Shown in pieces: positions 12,887 through 24,300 of a stretch of 64,000 bases of DNA. This DNA comes from Anaeramoeba ignava. Taxonomy: Eukaryota; Metamonada; Anaeramoebidae. The notes under the pieces were generated by a model. The model ran no database searches. It was not told the origin of the DNA and saw only the letters and a program-made list of their open reading frames with translations. Both the position numbers and the translations under genes were made by a program. Location of the stretch: positions 62,001-126,000 of the forward strand of contig JAPDFW010000078.1 in the NCBI GenBank assembly GCA_028826165.1, read 5' to 3'. Within the stretch, counting starts at the first letter, position 1; each line of letters begins with the position of its first letter.

Positions 12887-12957
12887 GGTTCTATGGTGTA
12901 AGGGTAGCACGTGAGACTTTGAATCTCACAGTCTAGGTTCAAATCCTGGTAGAACCA
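12887..12957 (+). tRNA. tRNA-Gln (anticodon UUG), second copy
   Basis: Identical over all 71 nt to the copy at 820-890: same acceptor stem, TTG anticodon, A box and B box. The first bases of the 3' flank are also the same. Immediately upstream is a partial copy of its own 5' end (GGTTAAATGGTGTAA). Confidence 0.97.
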
Positions 12958-12961
12958 TTTA

Positions 12962-12971
12962 TTTTTTTTTT
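12962..12971 (+). terminator. Pol III oligo-T terminator of second tRNA-Gln
   Basis: A T run directly after the tRNA, in the same position as at the first copy. Confidence 0.75.
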
Positions 12972-13033
12972 AATTTTTTTTTTATTTAAAGTTCTAATTT
13001 TAATTTTTAAACTAAAAAAAATTTTTTTTATTT

Positions 13034-13085
13034 TTCATTTTTTCATTTTTTTCCTTTTCTTTTTCTTTTTCTTTCTTTTTTCAAA
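13034..13085 (+). promoter_or_regulatory. T-rich leader of the proteasome gene
   Basis: A pyrimidine-rich stretch, TTTTTCATTTTTTCATTTT and onward, ends about 20 nt before the ATG at 13104. The same TTCATTTTT-in-T-run pattern precedes most genes in this window, so it probably marks the core promoter or transcription start. That role is inferred from recurrence only. Confidence 0.45.
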
Positions 13086-13103
13086 AATTATCCAAATAAT
13101 AAA

Positions 13104-15182
13104 ATGACTTCAAGTGCATTTGGATTTGATAGACATATTTCAGTATTTTCACCAGAAGGAAGACTTTATCAAATTGAATATGTTTATACAGCAATTAGAG
13201 CAGCAGGAAATACAACAATAGGAGTTAGAGGAGAAGAAACTGTTTGTGTTGTTACTCAAAAAAAAGTTCCTGTAATTAAAATTCATTTTAAAATTAAAAT
13301 TAAAATTGAAATCAAAATTAAAATTAAAATTACAATTAAAATTAAAATCAAAATTAAAATTAAAATTAAATTTAAAATTAAAATTTAAAATTAAAATCAA
13401 AATTAAAATTAAAATTTAAATTCATTTTGAAATTAAAATTACAATTACAATTATAATTAAAATTAAAATTAAAATTCATTTTCAAATTAAAATTAATATT
13501 GAAATTAAAATTAAAATTAAAATTAAAATTAAAATTAAAATTAAAATTAAAATTAAAATTAAAATTAAAATTAAAATTAAAATTAAAATTAAAAATTTAA
13601 ATTCATTTTGAAATCAAAATTAAAATTAATATTAAAAATTTAAATTCATTTTGAAATCAAAATTAAAATTCATTTTGAAATTGAAATTAAAATTAAAATT
13701 AAAATTAAAATTCATTTTAAAATTTAAAATTAAAATTTAAAATTGAAATTAAAATTAAAATTCATTTTGAAATTAAAATTAAAATTAAAATTAATTTCTT
13801 TTACAATAAAAAGGATAAACTTACTGACCCAACTACTGTTACAAGTATGTTCACAATTACAAATAATATTGGTTGTGCAATGACTGGAATTAGAGGTATT
13901 TTTTCAATAATATTTCTCAAATTTTTTAAATTGAAATTAAAATCTAAAATTCAAAATTTAAAGCTGACATGAAAACAGCAGTTCAAAGATTACGATATTT
14001 TGCTCATAGATTTGAATATGAAAATGGATTTGAAATTCCAGTTTCACATCTTGCTAGAAAAATGGCAGATTTTTTCCAACTTTTTACACAACATGCATTT
14101 ATGAGACCTTTAGGATTAGGTTTATAAACAATATTTAATTTATATTTATGTTTTATATTTAAATTTATATTTATATTTATATTTATTATATTTATATTTA
14201 TATTTATATTTATATTTATATTTATATTTATATTTATATTTATATTTATATTTATATTTATATTTATATTTATATTTATATTTATATTTATATTTATATT
14301 TATATTTATATTTATATTTATATTTATATTTATATTTATATTTATATTTATATTTATATTTATATTTATATTTATATTATTTATATTTATATTTATATTT
14401 ATATTTATATTTATATTTATATTTATATTTATATTTATATTTATATTTATATTTATGTTTGTTTATATATTTATATTTATATTTATATTTATATTTATAT
14501 TTATATTTATATTTATATTTATATTTATATTTATATTTATATTTATATTTATATTTATATTTTATATTTATATTTATATTTATATTTATATTTATATTTA
14601 TATTTATATTTATATTTATATATTTATATTTATATTTATATTTATATTTATATTTATATTTATATTTATATTTATATTTATATTTATATTTATATTTATA
14701 TTTATATTTATATTTATATTTATATTATTTATATTTATATTTATATTTATATTTATATTTATATTTATATTTTTATTTATATTTATATTTATATTTATAT
14801 TTATATTTATATTTATATTTATATTTATATTTATATTTATATTTATATAGCAATAACCTTAATTGGAATTGATGAAGAAGTTGGTCCTCAATTATATAAA
14901 ATTGAACCTTCTGGTTATTTTCTTGGTTATAAAGCTACTTGTGTTGGACAAAAAGAACAAGAAGGAACTAACTTTTTAGAGAAAAAAATTAAAAAAGAAA
15001 CTAAACTTAATAAAGATGAAACAATTCAACTCGCAATTTCTTCTTTACAATCTGTTCTTGGTGTTGATTTTAGACCTTCTGATATTGAAGTTGGTATAGT
15101 TGAAAAAGATTCACCAAAATTTACTCTACTTTCTGAAGAACTAATTGATTCACATTTAACTGCAATTTCTGAAAGAGATTAA
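13104..15182 (+). CDS. PSMA6: 20S proteasome subunit alpha (PSMA6/alpha1 type)
   Basis: Four exons: 13104-13271, 13814-13895, 13964-14119 and 14851-15182, with GT...AG introns throughout. They give 245 aa, the normal size for the family. The N-terminus has the alpha-subunit signature [19 protein letters not shown], followed by QKKVP at the first splice. Exon 2 carries [21 protein letters not shown]. The last exon reads [19 protein letters not shown], then FLEKKIKKE and [17 protein letters not shown]. These fit the PSMA6 branch better than other alpha subunits. As a structural alpha-ring subunit it lacks the catalytic N-terminal Thr. Introns 1 and 3 are swollen by simple repeats. The gene has its own T-rich leader and no operon-like partner. 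Confidence 0.95.
13280..13795. repeat. (AAAATT)n tract in proteasome intron 1
   Basis: Mostly AAAATT hexamers with interspersed AATTCATTTTGAAAT variants, filling almost the whole 542-nt intron. Confidence 0.85.
14140..14848. repeat. (TTTATA)n tract in proteasome intron 3
   Basis: About 700 bp of nearly perfect TTTATA/ATATTT hexamers with a few 1-3 nt phase slips (near 14183, 14378, 14561, 14620, 14725). It fills the 731-nt intron 14120-14850. Confidence 0.92.
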
Positions 15183-15390
15183 ATTTAAATTTCCAAAAAC
15201 AAAAATTTAAAAAAATTCAATTCAAATTTCTTTTTCTTTTTCTTTTTCTTTTTTCTTTTTTCTTTTCCAAAACAATAAAAAAAAATAAAAAGAAGAAAAA
15301 ATACTTTTTATCTTTTCTTCACTTTTCTTTTTCTTTTTCATTTTTCATTTTCTTTTTCATTTTCTTTTTTCTGTTAAAAAAGATAAATTA

Positions 15391-18300
15391 TCAATCCATT
15401 TTTTTTATATAATCAAAAGGAATATAACCTTCTTCACTTGTTTTTATATTTTTTGCAAAAACCCAACCTTGATCTTCTTCAGAAAGTAAAACAACAATAT
15501 CACCTTTTTCAATAATCATTTGTGAGTCTTCATCTTCAATATCATCAAAAGATTTACGAACAATATATTTTTCTAAATCATCTGTAACTTCATTTTCAAT
15601 AGAAATTCTTGCATGATGTTGAGCAAAATTTTCAGTATAATTTCCTCTATTTGAATCAAAAATAATTTTTAATTTTTAATTTTTAATTTTTAATTTTTAA
15701 TTTTTAAATTGATTTTGATTTTTACGGAAACATTCCTTCTTCATTTTTTTCATTTCTTCCATACCACCATCCAGTTTTACTTAATGCTAAAACTGATATT
15801 GTTTCTCCTTTACTAAATGATAAATCATGTTCTTTTTCTGAAATAAACTCAAATAATGCACTAAATTTTGGAAAAGAAAAAAATATTTGATTTTAAATTT
15901 GATTTTAATTTTAAATTTAAATTTAATTTTGATTTTAAATTTGATTTTAAATTTAATTTTAAATTTGATTTTGAATTTTGATTTTTTACATTGTTGTAAA
16001 TAACACCTCTTTTTCCTTTTCTTTTTCTTTTTGATTTTCTTTTTGATTTATATTTTGATTTTGATTTAGATTTTGATTTAAAATTTCCTTTTCCTTTTCC
16101 TTTTCCTTTTGATTTTGATTTTCATTTTCATTTTGATTTAGATTTTGATTTTGATTTTGATTTTGATTTAAAATTTCCTTTTCCTTTTCCTTTTGATTTT
16201 CATTTTGATTTAGATTTAAATTTTGATTTAAATTTTGATTTTGATTTTGATTTAAATTTTCATTTTCATTTTCTTTTTGATTTAGATTTTGATTTTGATT
16301 TTGATTTTGATTTAAATTTTGATTTTGATTTTGATTTTGATTTTCCTTTTGATTTTGATTTTGATTTTGATTTTGATTTTGATTTTGATTTAAATTTTGA
16401 TTTAAATTTTGATTTTGATTTCCTTTTGATTTCCCATTGATTTTTGCTTGAGAAATTGTAAATCCAGCAATATCTTGAAATTTATTTAAATTTTTCAAAG
16501 ATTCTTCATCATTAACTTCAAAAAAATCAGCTTGAAAAACACCAATAACACCATCTCTCGTTTCACCTTGCCACCAACCAGATTCACTTTGGCCAGTAAC
16601 ATAAACAAAATCGCCTTTTTTAAAAGATAATTCAACATCTCTTCTCGCTTCATAATCACAAACAGCACACACTTTAGGATCCCCAATATGATCTTCATCA
16701 GGATCGTATTGATAATCATTCTCATTAAATTCCTCAATTTCTATTCTTTTGATTGGTTTCTTTTTTTGTGTTGTTTTTGGTTCAATTTGAGAATTATTTT
16801 GATTTTTTGATATTTTTTTGTTTGATTCTTTTTTCTTCTTCGAATTTATTTTCTTATTTTGATTTTTGATTTTGATTTTGATTTTGATTTTGATTTTGAT
16901 TTTGATTTTGATTTGGATTTTGATTTTGATTTTTGTTTTTATTTTGATTTGGATTTTGATTTGGATTCAAATATTTCACTTTTTTCAATAAAAAATCTCC
17001 AATCACTCCATCAACAGTTTCTCCTTGAGCCCAACCATTTCCTAATTCTCCATAAATATAAATAATATCTCCCTTTTTAAAAGAAAGTTCAGACGGTTTT
17101 TTTGCTTTATATGATTTAGTTGCCTGAACTTTGATATCATTTTCATGATCATCAAATTCCTCTGTTTCTTGAATTTCAACAACAACTCTTTTATCTGGTT
17201 TTTTATTTTGAGGAAGATCTTTTGGATCTAAAGGTGAAAATATTGACGAATCTGCATTTTTAATAAGGGTTTGTCCTTCAGAAATTATATTTCGATTTTG
17301 TGGTTCATTCATTATATTTTGAATATTTTTTGCTTGAGTTTTGTTTGTATTTAAATTTCCATTATTTTTATCTAAATTTTCATTATTATTTAATGGATCA
17401 AATGCTGCAAATCCTGAAATATCTGAGAATTTATCAATGTTTGTATCTTTTGTTTCGTCAACCATTTCTATTAGATCACTTCGGAAAACTCCAATAGATT
17501 CCCTTGTTTCTCCTTGCCACCATCCAGATTCGCTTTGTCCTGTTATGAATATTATTTCCCCTTTTTTGAAAGATAATTCTACTTCTCTTTTGGCTTCATA
17601 ATCACAAATTGCTCGACATTTTGGATCTCCTTCATGATCAAGCTCAAACCAATCTTCTTCATTTTGATTTTCAATTTTATTTTCAATTTGATTTTTAATT
17701 TGAATTTGAATTTTATTTTCATTTTCAATTTGATTTTTATTTAGATTTTGATTTTGATTTTGATTTTGAATTTGATTTTGATTTTGATTTTGATTTTGAT
17801 TTAAATTTTGATTTTGAATTTGATTTTGAATTAAATTTTGATTTTGATTTATATTTTGAATTTGATTTTGATTTTGATTTTTATTTTCAATTTGATTTAT
17901 ATTTTCAATTTGATTTTTATTTTCAATTTGATTTTCAATTTGATTTTGAATTTGATTTTTATTTTGATTTTGATTTTCAATTTGATTTTGATTTTTATTT
18001 TCAATTTCGATTGGTTTCTGTTTTTCAGTTTTGTGTTCAATATTGTGATGAATAGATTTGTGTTCAATATTTTGTTTTTCAGTTTTGTTTTCATTATTTT
18101 TATGTTCAATATTGTGATGAATAGATTTGTTTTCATTATTTTTATGTTCAGTATTATGATGAATAGATTTGTGTTCAGTATTTTTATGTTCAATATTGTG
18201 ATGAATAGATTTGTGTTCAATATTATGATGAATAGATTTGTGTTCAGTATTTTTGTGTTCAATATTGTGATGAATAGATTTGTGTTCATTAGTTTGTTTT

Positions 18301-19997
18301 TCAATATTATGATGAATAGATTTGTGTTCAATATTTTTATGTTCAATATTGTGATGAATAGATTTGTGTTCAATATTATGATGAATAGATTTGTTTTCAT
18401 TATTTTTATGTTCAGTATTGTGATGAATAGATTTGTGTTCAGTATTTTGTTTTTCAATATTATGATGAATAGATTTGTGTTCAATATTTTTATGTTCAGT
18501 ATTGTGATGAATAGATTTGTGTTCAATATTATGATGAATAGATTTGTTTTCATTATTTTTATGTTCAGTATTGTGATGAATAGATTTGTGTTCAGTATTT
18601 TGTTTTTCAATTTTGTGTTCATTATTTTTGGGTTTTGAATTATTTTCTAAGCTTGAAAAGTGTTTAATTTTCTCAGATAAAGATGGAATTTTAACAAACT
18701 TTTTTGGTTCATCTTTTTGTAACATATTTTCAGATGATTTTTCTATTTTATTTTCAAATTGATTCTTTTTCACTGCTAAATTTGTTTGCTTTTGTTTCTG
18801 TAGATTTTCATTTGAAAACCTTTTTGGTTGTGTTTTATTTGTTTTATTTTGAATATTATTTGAAGATATTCTTCCTCTAATTGGTGTTTTATTTGATTGA
18901 TTTTGAATATTATTTGATTTTGGTGATGTTTTATTTGTTTTATTTTGAATATTATTTGAAGATATTCTCCCTCTAATTGGTGATTTATTTGATCGATTTT
19001 GAATATTATTTGATTTTGTTGGTGTTCTATTAGATTGATTTTGAATATTATTTGAAGATATTCTCCCTCTAATTGGTGATGTTTTATTTGATTGATTTTG
19101 AATATTATTTGATTTTGGTGATGTTCTATTAGATTGATTTTGAATATTATTTGAAGATATTCTTCCTCTAATTGGTGATTTATTTGATTGATTTTGAATA
19201 TTATTTGATTTTGGTTGTGTTCTATTAGTTTTATTTTGAATATTATTTGAAGATATTCTTCCTCTAATTGGTGATTTATTTGATTGATTTTGAATATTAT
19301 TTGATTTTGGTTGTGTTCTATTAGTTTTATTTTGAATATTATTTGAAGATATTCTCCCTCTAATTGGTGATTTATTTGATTGATTTTGAATATTATTTGA
19401 TTTTGGTGATGTTCTATTAGATTGATTTTGAATATTATTTGAAGATATTCTTCCTCTAATTGGTGTTTTATTTGATTGATTTTGAATATTATTTGATTTT
19501 GGTGATGTTCTATTAGTTTTATTTTGAATATTATTTGAAGATATTCTTCCTCTAATTGGTGATTTATTTGATTGATTTTGAATATTATTTGATCGATTTT
19601 GAATATTATTTGATTTTGGTGATGTTTTATTTGTTTTATTTTGAATATTATTTGAAGATATCCTTCCTCTAATTGGTGATTTATTTGTTTTATTTTGTTC
19701 TTGATTTGTTCTTGTTGTTTGTGAATTAGAATTTGTTTTTGTTTGAGTTGTTCTTTTTGTTTGTGTATTTGATAAAGTATTTCTGCTTGTTTTTTGTTGT
19801 GTTTTATTTTCTGGAGATACTTTTCTTTGTAATGTTCTTGTTTTTGGAGATTTTGTTGTTTTTATTTCACTTCTTTCAATTCTTTCACTTCTTGGATTGT
19901 TTATGTTTCTTGATAAATTTCTTCCTCTTGTTTGCTTGGTTTGGTTTATGTTTGTATTTCGGGAATTTTGTGGTTTGTTTTGTGATCTTGGAAACAT
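15391..19997 (-). CDS. Multi-SH3 scaffold protein (five SH3 domains)
   Basis: Starts at ATG 19997. From the N-terminus: basic Asn/Ser-rich head; nine copies of a ~32-residue unit containing SPIRGRISSNNIQN (about residues 105-395); His/Lys-rich repeats of SIHHNIEHKNTEHK type (about 452-660); Gln/Asn-rich stretch; SH3-1 near 17620-17455 (CDYEAKREVELSFKKG, SGWWQGE); SH3-2 near 17135-16970 (SYKAKKPSELSFKKGD, NGWAQGE); a second Gln/Asn tract; SH3-3 near 16675-16500; SH3-4 and SH3-5 at the C-terminus. The last part is spliced: exon down to 15990, exon 15726-15860, exon 15391-15646, with in-phase GT...AG introns and stop TGA. The frame breaks by +1 in a T run at 16863-16867, inside the Gln/Asn hexamer tract; both sides clearly belong to one protein. 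It is probably a cytosolic adaptor; ligands are unknown. Confidence 0.8.
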
Positions 19998-20084
19998 TTT
20001 TGATTTTTTTTTTTTGCGAATTTTGAAATCAAAAAAAATGAAAAAAAAAAATGAAAAAAAATTTTTCCTTTTTCTTTTCTTTTT

Positions 20085-20870
20085 AAAATTTGATTTAGAT
20101 TTTGATTTTGATTTTGATTTAGATTTTGATTTAGATTTTGATTTTGATTTTGATTTTGATTTTGATTTTGATATTTGATTTTGATTTAGATTTAGATTTT
20201 GATTTATATTTTGATTTTGATTTTGATTTTGATTTTGATTTTGATTTAGATTTTGATTTTGATTTATATTTTGATTTAGATTTTGATTTTGATTTTGATT
20301 TTGATTTATATTTATATTTTGATTTATATTTTGATTTAGATTTAGATTTATATTTTGATTTTGATTTTGATTTAGATTTTGATTTTGATTTTGATTTTGG
20401 TTTTGATTTTGATTTTGATTTATATTTATATTTTGATTTTGATTTTGATTTTGATTTTGATTTTGATTTATATTTATATTTTGATTTAGATTTTGATATT
20501 TTGATTTTGATTTTGATTTTGATTTTGATTTTGATTTTGATTTTGATTTTGATTTTGATTTTGAATTTGATTTTGATTTTGATTTTGATTTTTATTTTCA
20601 ATTTGATTTTGATTTTGATTTTCATTTTGAATTTGATTTTGGTTTTGATTTTTATTTTTATTTTCATTTTGATTTTGATTTTGATTTTGATTTTGATTTT
20701 GATTTTGATTTATATTTAGATTTTGATTTAGATTTATATTTATATTTTAAATTTGATTTTGATTTTGATTTTTATTTTGATTTATATCTTGATTTATATT
20801 TATATTTAGATTTAGATTTATATTTTGATTTAGATTTAGATTTTGATTTTGATTTATATTTGGATCAGAA
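20085..20870. repeat. Hexamer tract TTTGAT/TTTAGA/TTTATA
   Basis: About 800 bp of TTTTGA, TTTAGA and TTTATA hexamers upstream of the SH3 gene. Reading frames on either strand give only dipeptide-like repeats (KS, NQ, FD, LI) with phase slips, and no start context supports a gene. I treat it as an intergenic satellite. Confidence 0.88.
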
Positions 20871-20934
20871 AAAAAAAAAGAAAAAAAAAAGAATTTTCTT
20901 CTTTTTCTTTTCCAGTTATTTTCAAATTAATTAA

Positions 20935-21018
20935 ATATTTTTTGATGAATATATTTTAAATAAAAAAAGTCCACTTTCTTTGAAAATATTTTTTTGATGA
21001 ATATATTTTAAATAAAAA
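20935..21018. repeat. Direct repeat, about 32 bp twice
   Basis: The string TTTTTTGATGAATATATTTT, with following AAATAAAAA, occurs at about 20938-20967 and again at 20989-21017. The region is non-coding and upstream of the C2-domain gene. Confidence 0.7.
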
Positions 21019-21199
21019 CATTTAAATTTTTCTAATTTTTTTGATCTAAATTGAATTAATTTTTCTCTTTGTTTGATATTTTTTAACTGAAAAACAAAAA
21101 TTTCAAAAACTAATTAGAAATAATATTTACAATTTAAAATTTTCAAAATGATCAAATTTAATTTTTATTTATTTTGTTCTTTAGAGGGGCAAAAGTAGA

Positions 21200-21284
21200 C
21201 AAAATTGGTTTTTGTTCAAAATACATAATTTGAGTTTAAAGATAAAATTGGTTTTTTTTTTAAAATAGACAATTTGAGTTTAAA
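21200..21284. repeat. Direct repeat, about 41 bp twice, upstream of the C2 gene
   Basis: AAAATTGGTTTTT, a T-rich spacer, then AAAATA, A/G/C variants and AATTTGAGTTTAAA occur at 21200-21240 and 21243-21284. They sit 80-160 bp before the start codon, so they may be promoter elements. That is inference. Confidence 0.6.
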
Positions 21285-21360
21285 AAGAAAAAAAATTTTT
21301 TATTCCAATTCATTTTTTTACTTTTAGCTTTATTTTTTATTGCTAAAAAATATCTTTGAA

Positions 21361-24300
21361 ATGAAAATCCTCTTTTTTTTAATAATTTTTACTTTGTTCT
21401 TTTTAGGTGAAACAATCAAAGAAAACAAACTTACTTATGAAGAAAAAGAAGTAGTTGAGAACTTAAAGAATAGACATGAAATTGGATTATCTAAACAAGT
21501 TTTAGAAACAATAGGATTCACACAAGAAGAATACAAAAAAGCAAAAGAAAAAGGAATCAAAAAACATGCAGCTTTTAAGAATTACTACAAAGAAAATGGA
21601 GAAATGATCAAAATGAGATATCATGTTGAACATTCAAGAGAAATCACAAATATTGATTTTGAAGAACATATTGAAGATTTCCAATTCTTAGAAAATTCAC
21701 TTGATAATTCTTCAACTTTGTTTATGAGAATAAGAAACTCAGAAGAATCACTTAAAATCACAAAAAAATGGAAAAAAGAAGATGCTATTGTTTGTGGAAA
21801 TTGTGATTATCCTTTCTATGAACCTTTGGAATTTCCTGAAGAACTAGAAGTTGATATGAAAGATGGAAGGAAAATAATGAAAATCAAACTCAAGAAAATC
21901 AATTTAGAAGAAGTAGCTCATACAATAGAAGCAACAATAACTGGACATCCTCCTTATGATCCAAATCTAACAAATCATCTTGATTCAGGTCTTGGTTGGG
22001 GTCCTTCGTATACTAAGGATTGGAATGTTGGATTTAATTATGAAGATGGAAAAGCTAAAGATATTATCCCAATTTATGGGAATTTAATTACTTGTTCAAA
22101 CTGTTACTTAAACTTAGGAATTGAATTCAAATTTCAAATCTCAATTTCTTGGTTGTCATTCAAAAAATTTGAGTTTTCAATTAGACCAACTTTTGAAGCA
22201 AGTATAGAAGCTTCACTTGAAAATGTAAATTGGAATGAAGAAAAAGAAGTGGATATTATTTCAGAAAAAGAACTTTTTTTAATGATTTTTGGGATGGGAC
22301 CACTTTCAGTTAATCTTGCTTTATATGGAGGATTAAGTACAAAATTTACAGCTGAAGTTAGTTTACAAAATATGTTGAAATATGGGAAGAAATTTATTGC
22401 TCGTGGATTCTTAGGTGTTTTTTATGAACATTCTCAAGGATGGTATAACCAATCATCTTTAGATCATCAATTCTTCACAACTTCCTTTTTTTCTAATAAT
22501 CCCGATTTAGAAATTAGTCTTGGAGTTGCTTTGATTCCCAAAATAGGTATTTCTCTTTATTCTGCAGCGAAAGTAGAATTTTCAGTTGAGCCAACTATCA
22601 CAACAGATTTCAGTGTTGACAATGAACATTGCCAACGGGGAGTTGTTGGATACAACACTTTTTTTGAGACTACTGGAAAAATTGGATTTCCTAAAATTAA
22701 ACTTCCTGTGTTTTCAGGTTTAATCAATGAATTTCTTCCACAATTTTGGGATTTCACAATTTTTGGCAAAACTGAATTAACTTGTTCAGTATGTTCAGGT
22801 TGTTTGGGAGATCAAAACTTTTCTAGAGATGATGGAAGTTATGATCCAGGAGATTATTCATCAAATCCAAACAATAAAATCATGATCCAGTTACTTTCGT
22901 TTCAAAACCTTGATGCTGATGGCATATTTGGAGATATTGATCCTTATGTTATTGCTACTTTAGGTTCGACTAGTGTTAGATCTTCTACTGCATCTGGTCA
23001 AGATCCTAATTGGAATAGTTATCCTATGAAATTCACTAATTTTGATCCTCTCTCGCAGATAACCTTTGATGTTTATGATGAAGATACTGGAAATATTGAT
23101 GGTTATATTGGATCAGGTTCTCTTTATGTTTCAGATTGTCTTCCTGATGGTTGCTCAAATCAAGCTATTCAATTATCAAGAGATGGCAATCAAAATTCTG
23201 GAACAATTTATGTAGATGTTAATACTAACATTTATGATGGAGTTCTTCATTTTCTTTCAGGAAATAATTTCCCATCTAGTTCTGGAACATATTATTTGGA
23301 ATATCAAAGACCTGGATATGCTACCTTAGAGACATCTCATTTGACTGGAGCAAATCCATTTTGGAATAAAGTATCTTGTTATTCAAATCTTGATGATGAT
23401 ACTAATTTTGCAATTCAAGCTTGGGAAGATATAACCTTGCAACCAGATGAACAAATTGGATCAAATCTTAGTTACAATTTGGGTTTATGTAATTCAACAA
23501 GATGTTATGAAAGTTATTATATTCCTGATGCTGATCCTACTTATATTACTATGGGAGTTTTTAAAGGAACTCAATCCACAATTTTTGGAAAACCTTCCGA
23601 TCCAATTTCATTTAATGATTGGAAATTGTTTGTCTTTGATATGCAAATCCCAGAAGGAGTAAGAATAATAAATTTTTATACTTATTCTCAATTTCTACGT
23701 TTTTATCTCTGGTCTCAAGGAGATTCAGTTACTTCAGTTTGCGATACTCCTTATTTTACCAAATATGGAAATGGATCTTATATTTGGGAAGATCCTCCAG
23801 CTGGTTCAACTATTTTCTCACTAAGTGCATCTGAGGCCACAACTCCTATTCTTGTTTATTTACAGAAGTATTCAAATTTTGAAGGAAAATCACAAGGAAC
23901 ATTAGCAAGTAATGCTGTTGAATTTTATGATGTTGATGTTGATCCAACAAGTGCATATGCTGATGGGATGTTCATTTATGCATCAACAACCTCTTTGGAA
24001 GCTGGAAAAACAGGTGATCCTGATCTTTTTATTTGGGATTACAACAATAATGAATGGTCTGCTTTTTCAATCACAAGTTTAGTAGATGAAGAACTTCTAA
24101 TTGCTGGATATAACTGCATAAATGCTCCTTCAGTATGTGATTGGATTTGGTCTTGGGATACTCAAATTCCTGGAATTTATCAAATGTCAATTGCTGTTTT
24201 TGCTTATCAAACATCAGTTCAATATTCTTTATCTTTAGGACCTTATTGGAATTTGATTCCTGGAAAAGAAACAACTTTAACATCAGTCCTTAACTCACTT

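Noticed and set aside
14455-14872. Open frames encoding IFIFIF/YLYLYL on the plus strand
   Set aside because: They are translations of the (TTTATA)n microsatellite inside proteasome intron 3; the flanking exons splice across them.
17838-18638. 266- and 241-codon frames (MNRFVF / NTNLF repeats) over the SH3 gene
   Set aside because: They are shadows of the SIHHNIEHK repeat-coding DNA in other frames; the main frame joins recognisable SH3 domains.
20131-20719. Open frames of KIKIK/KSKSK and FDFDL repeats
   Set aside because: Both strands are open only because the sequence is a TTTGAT-type hexamer array lacking stops; no start context or unique sequence.
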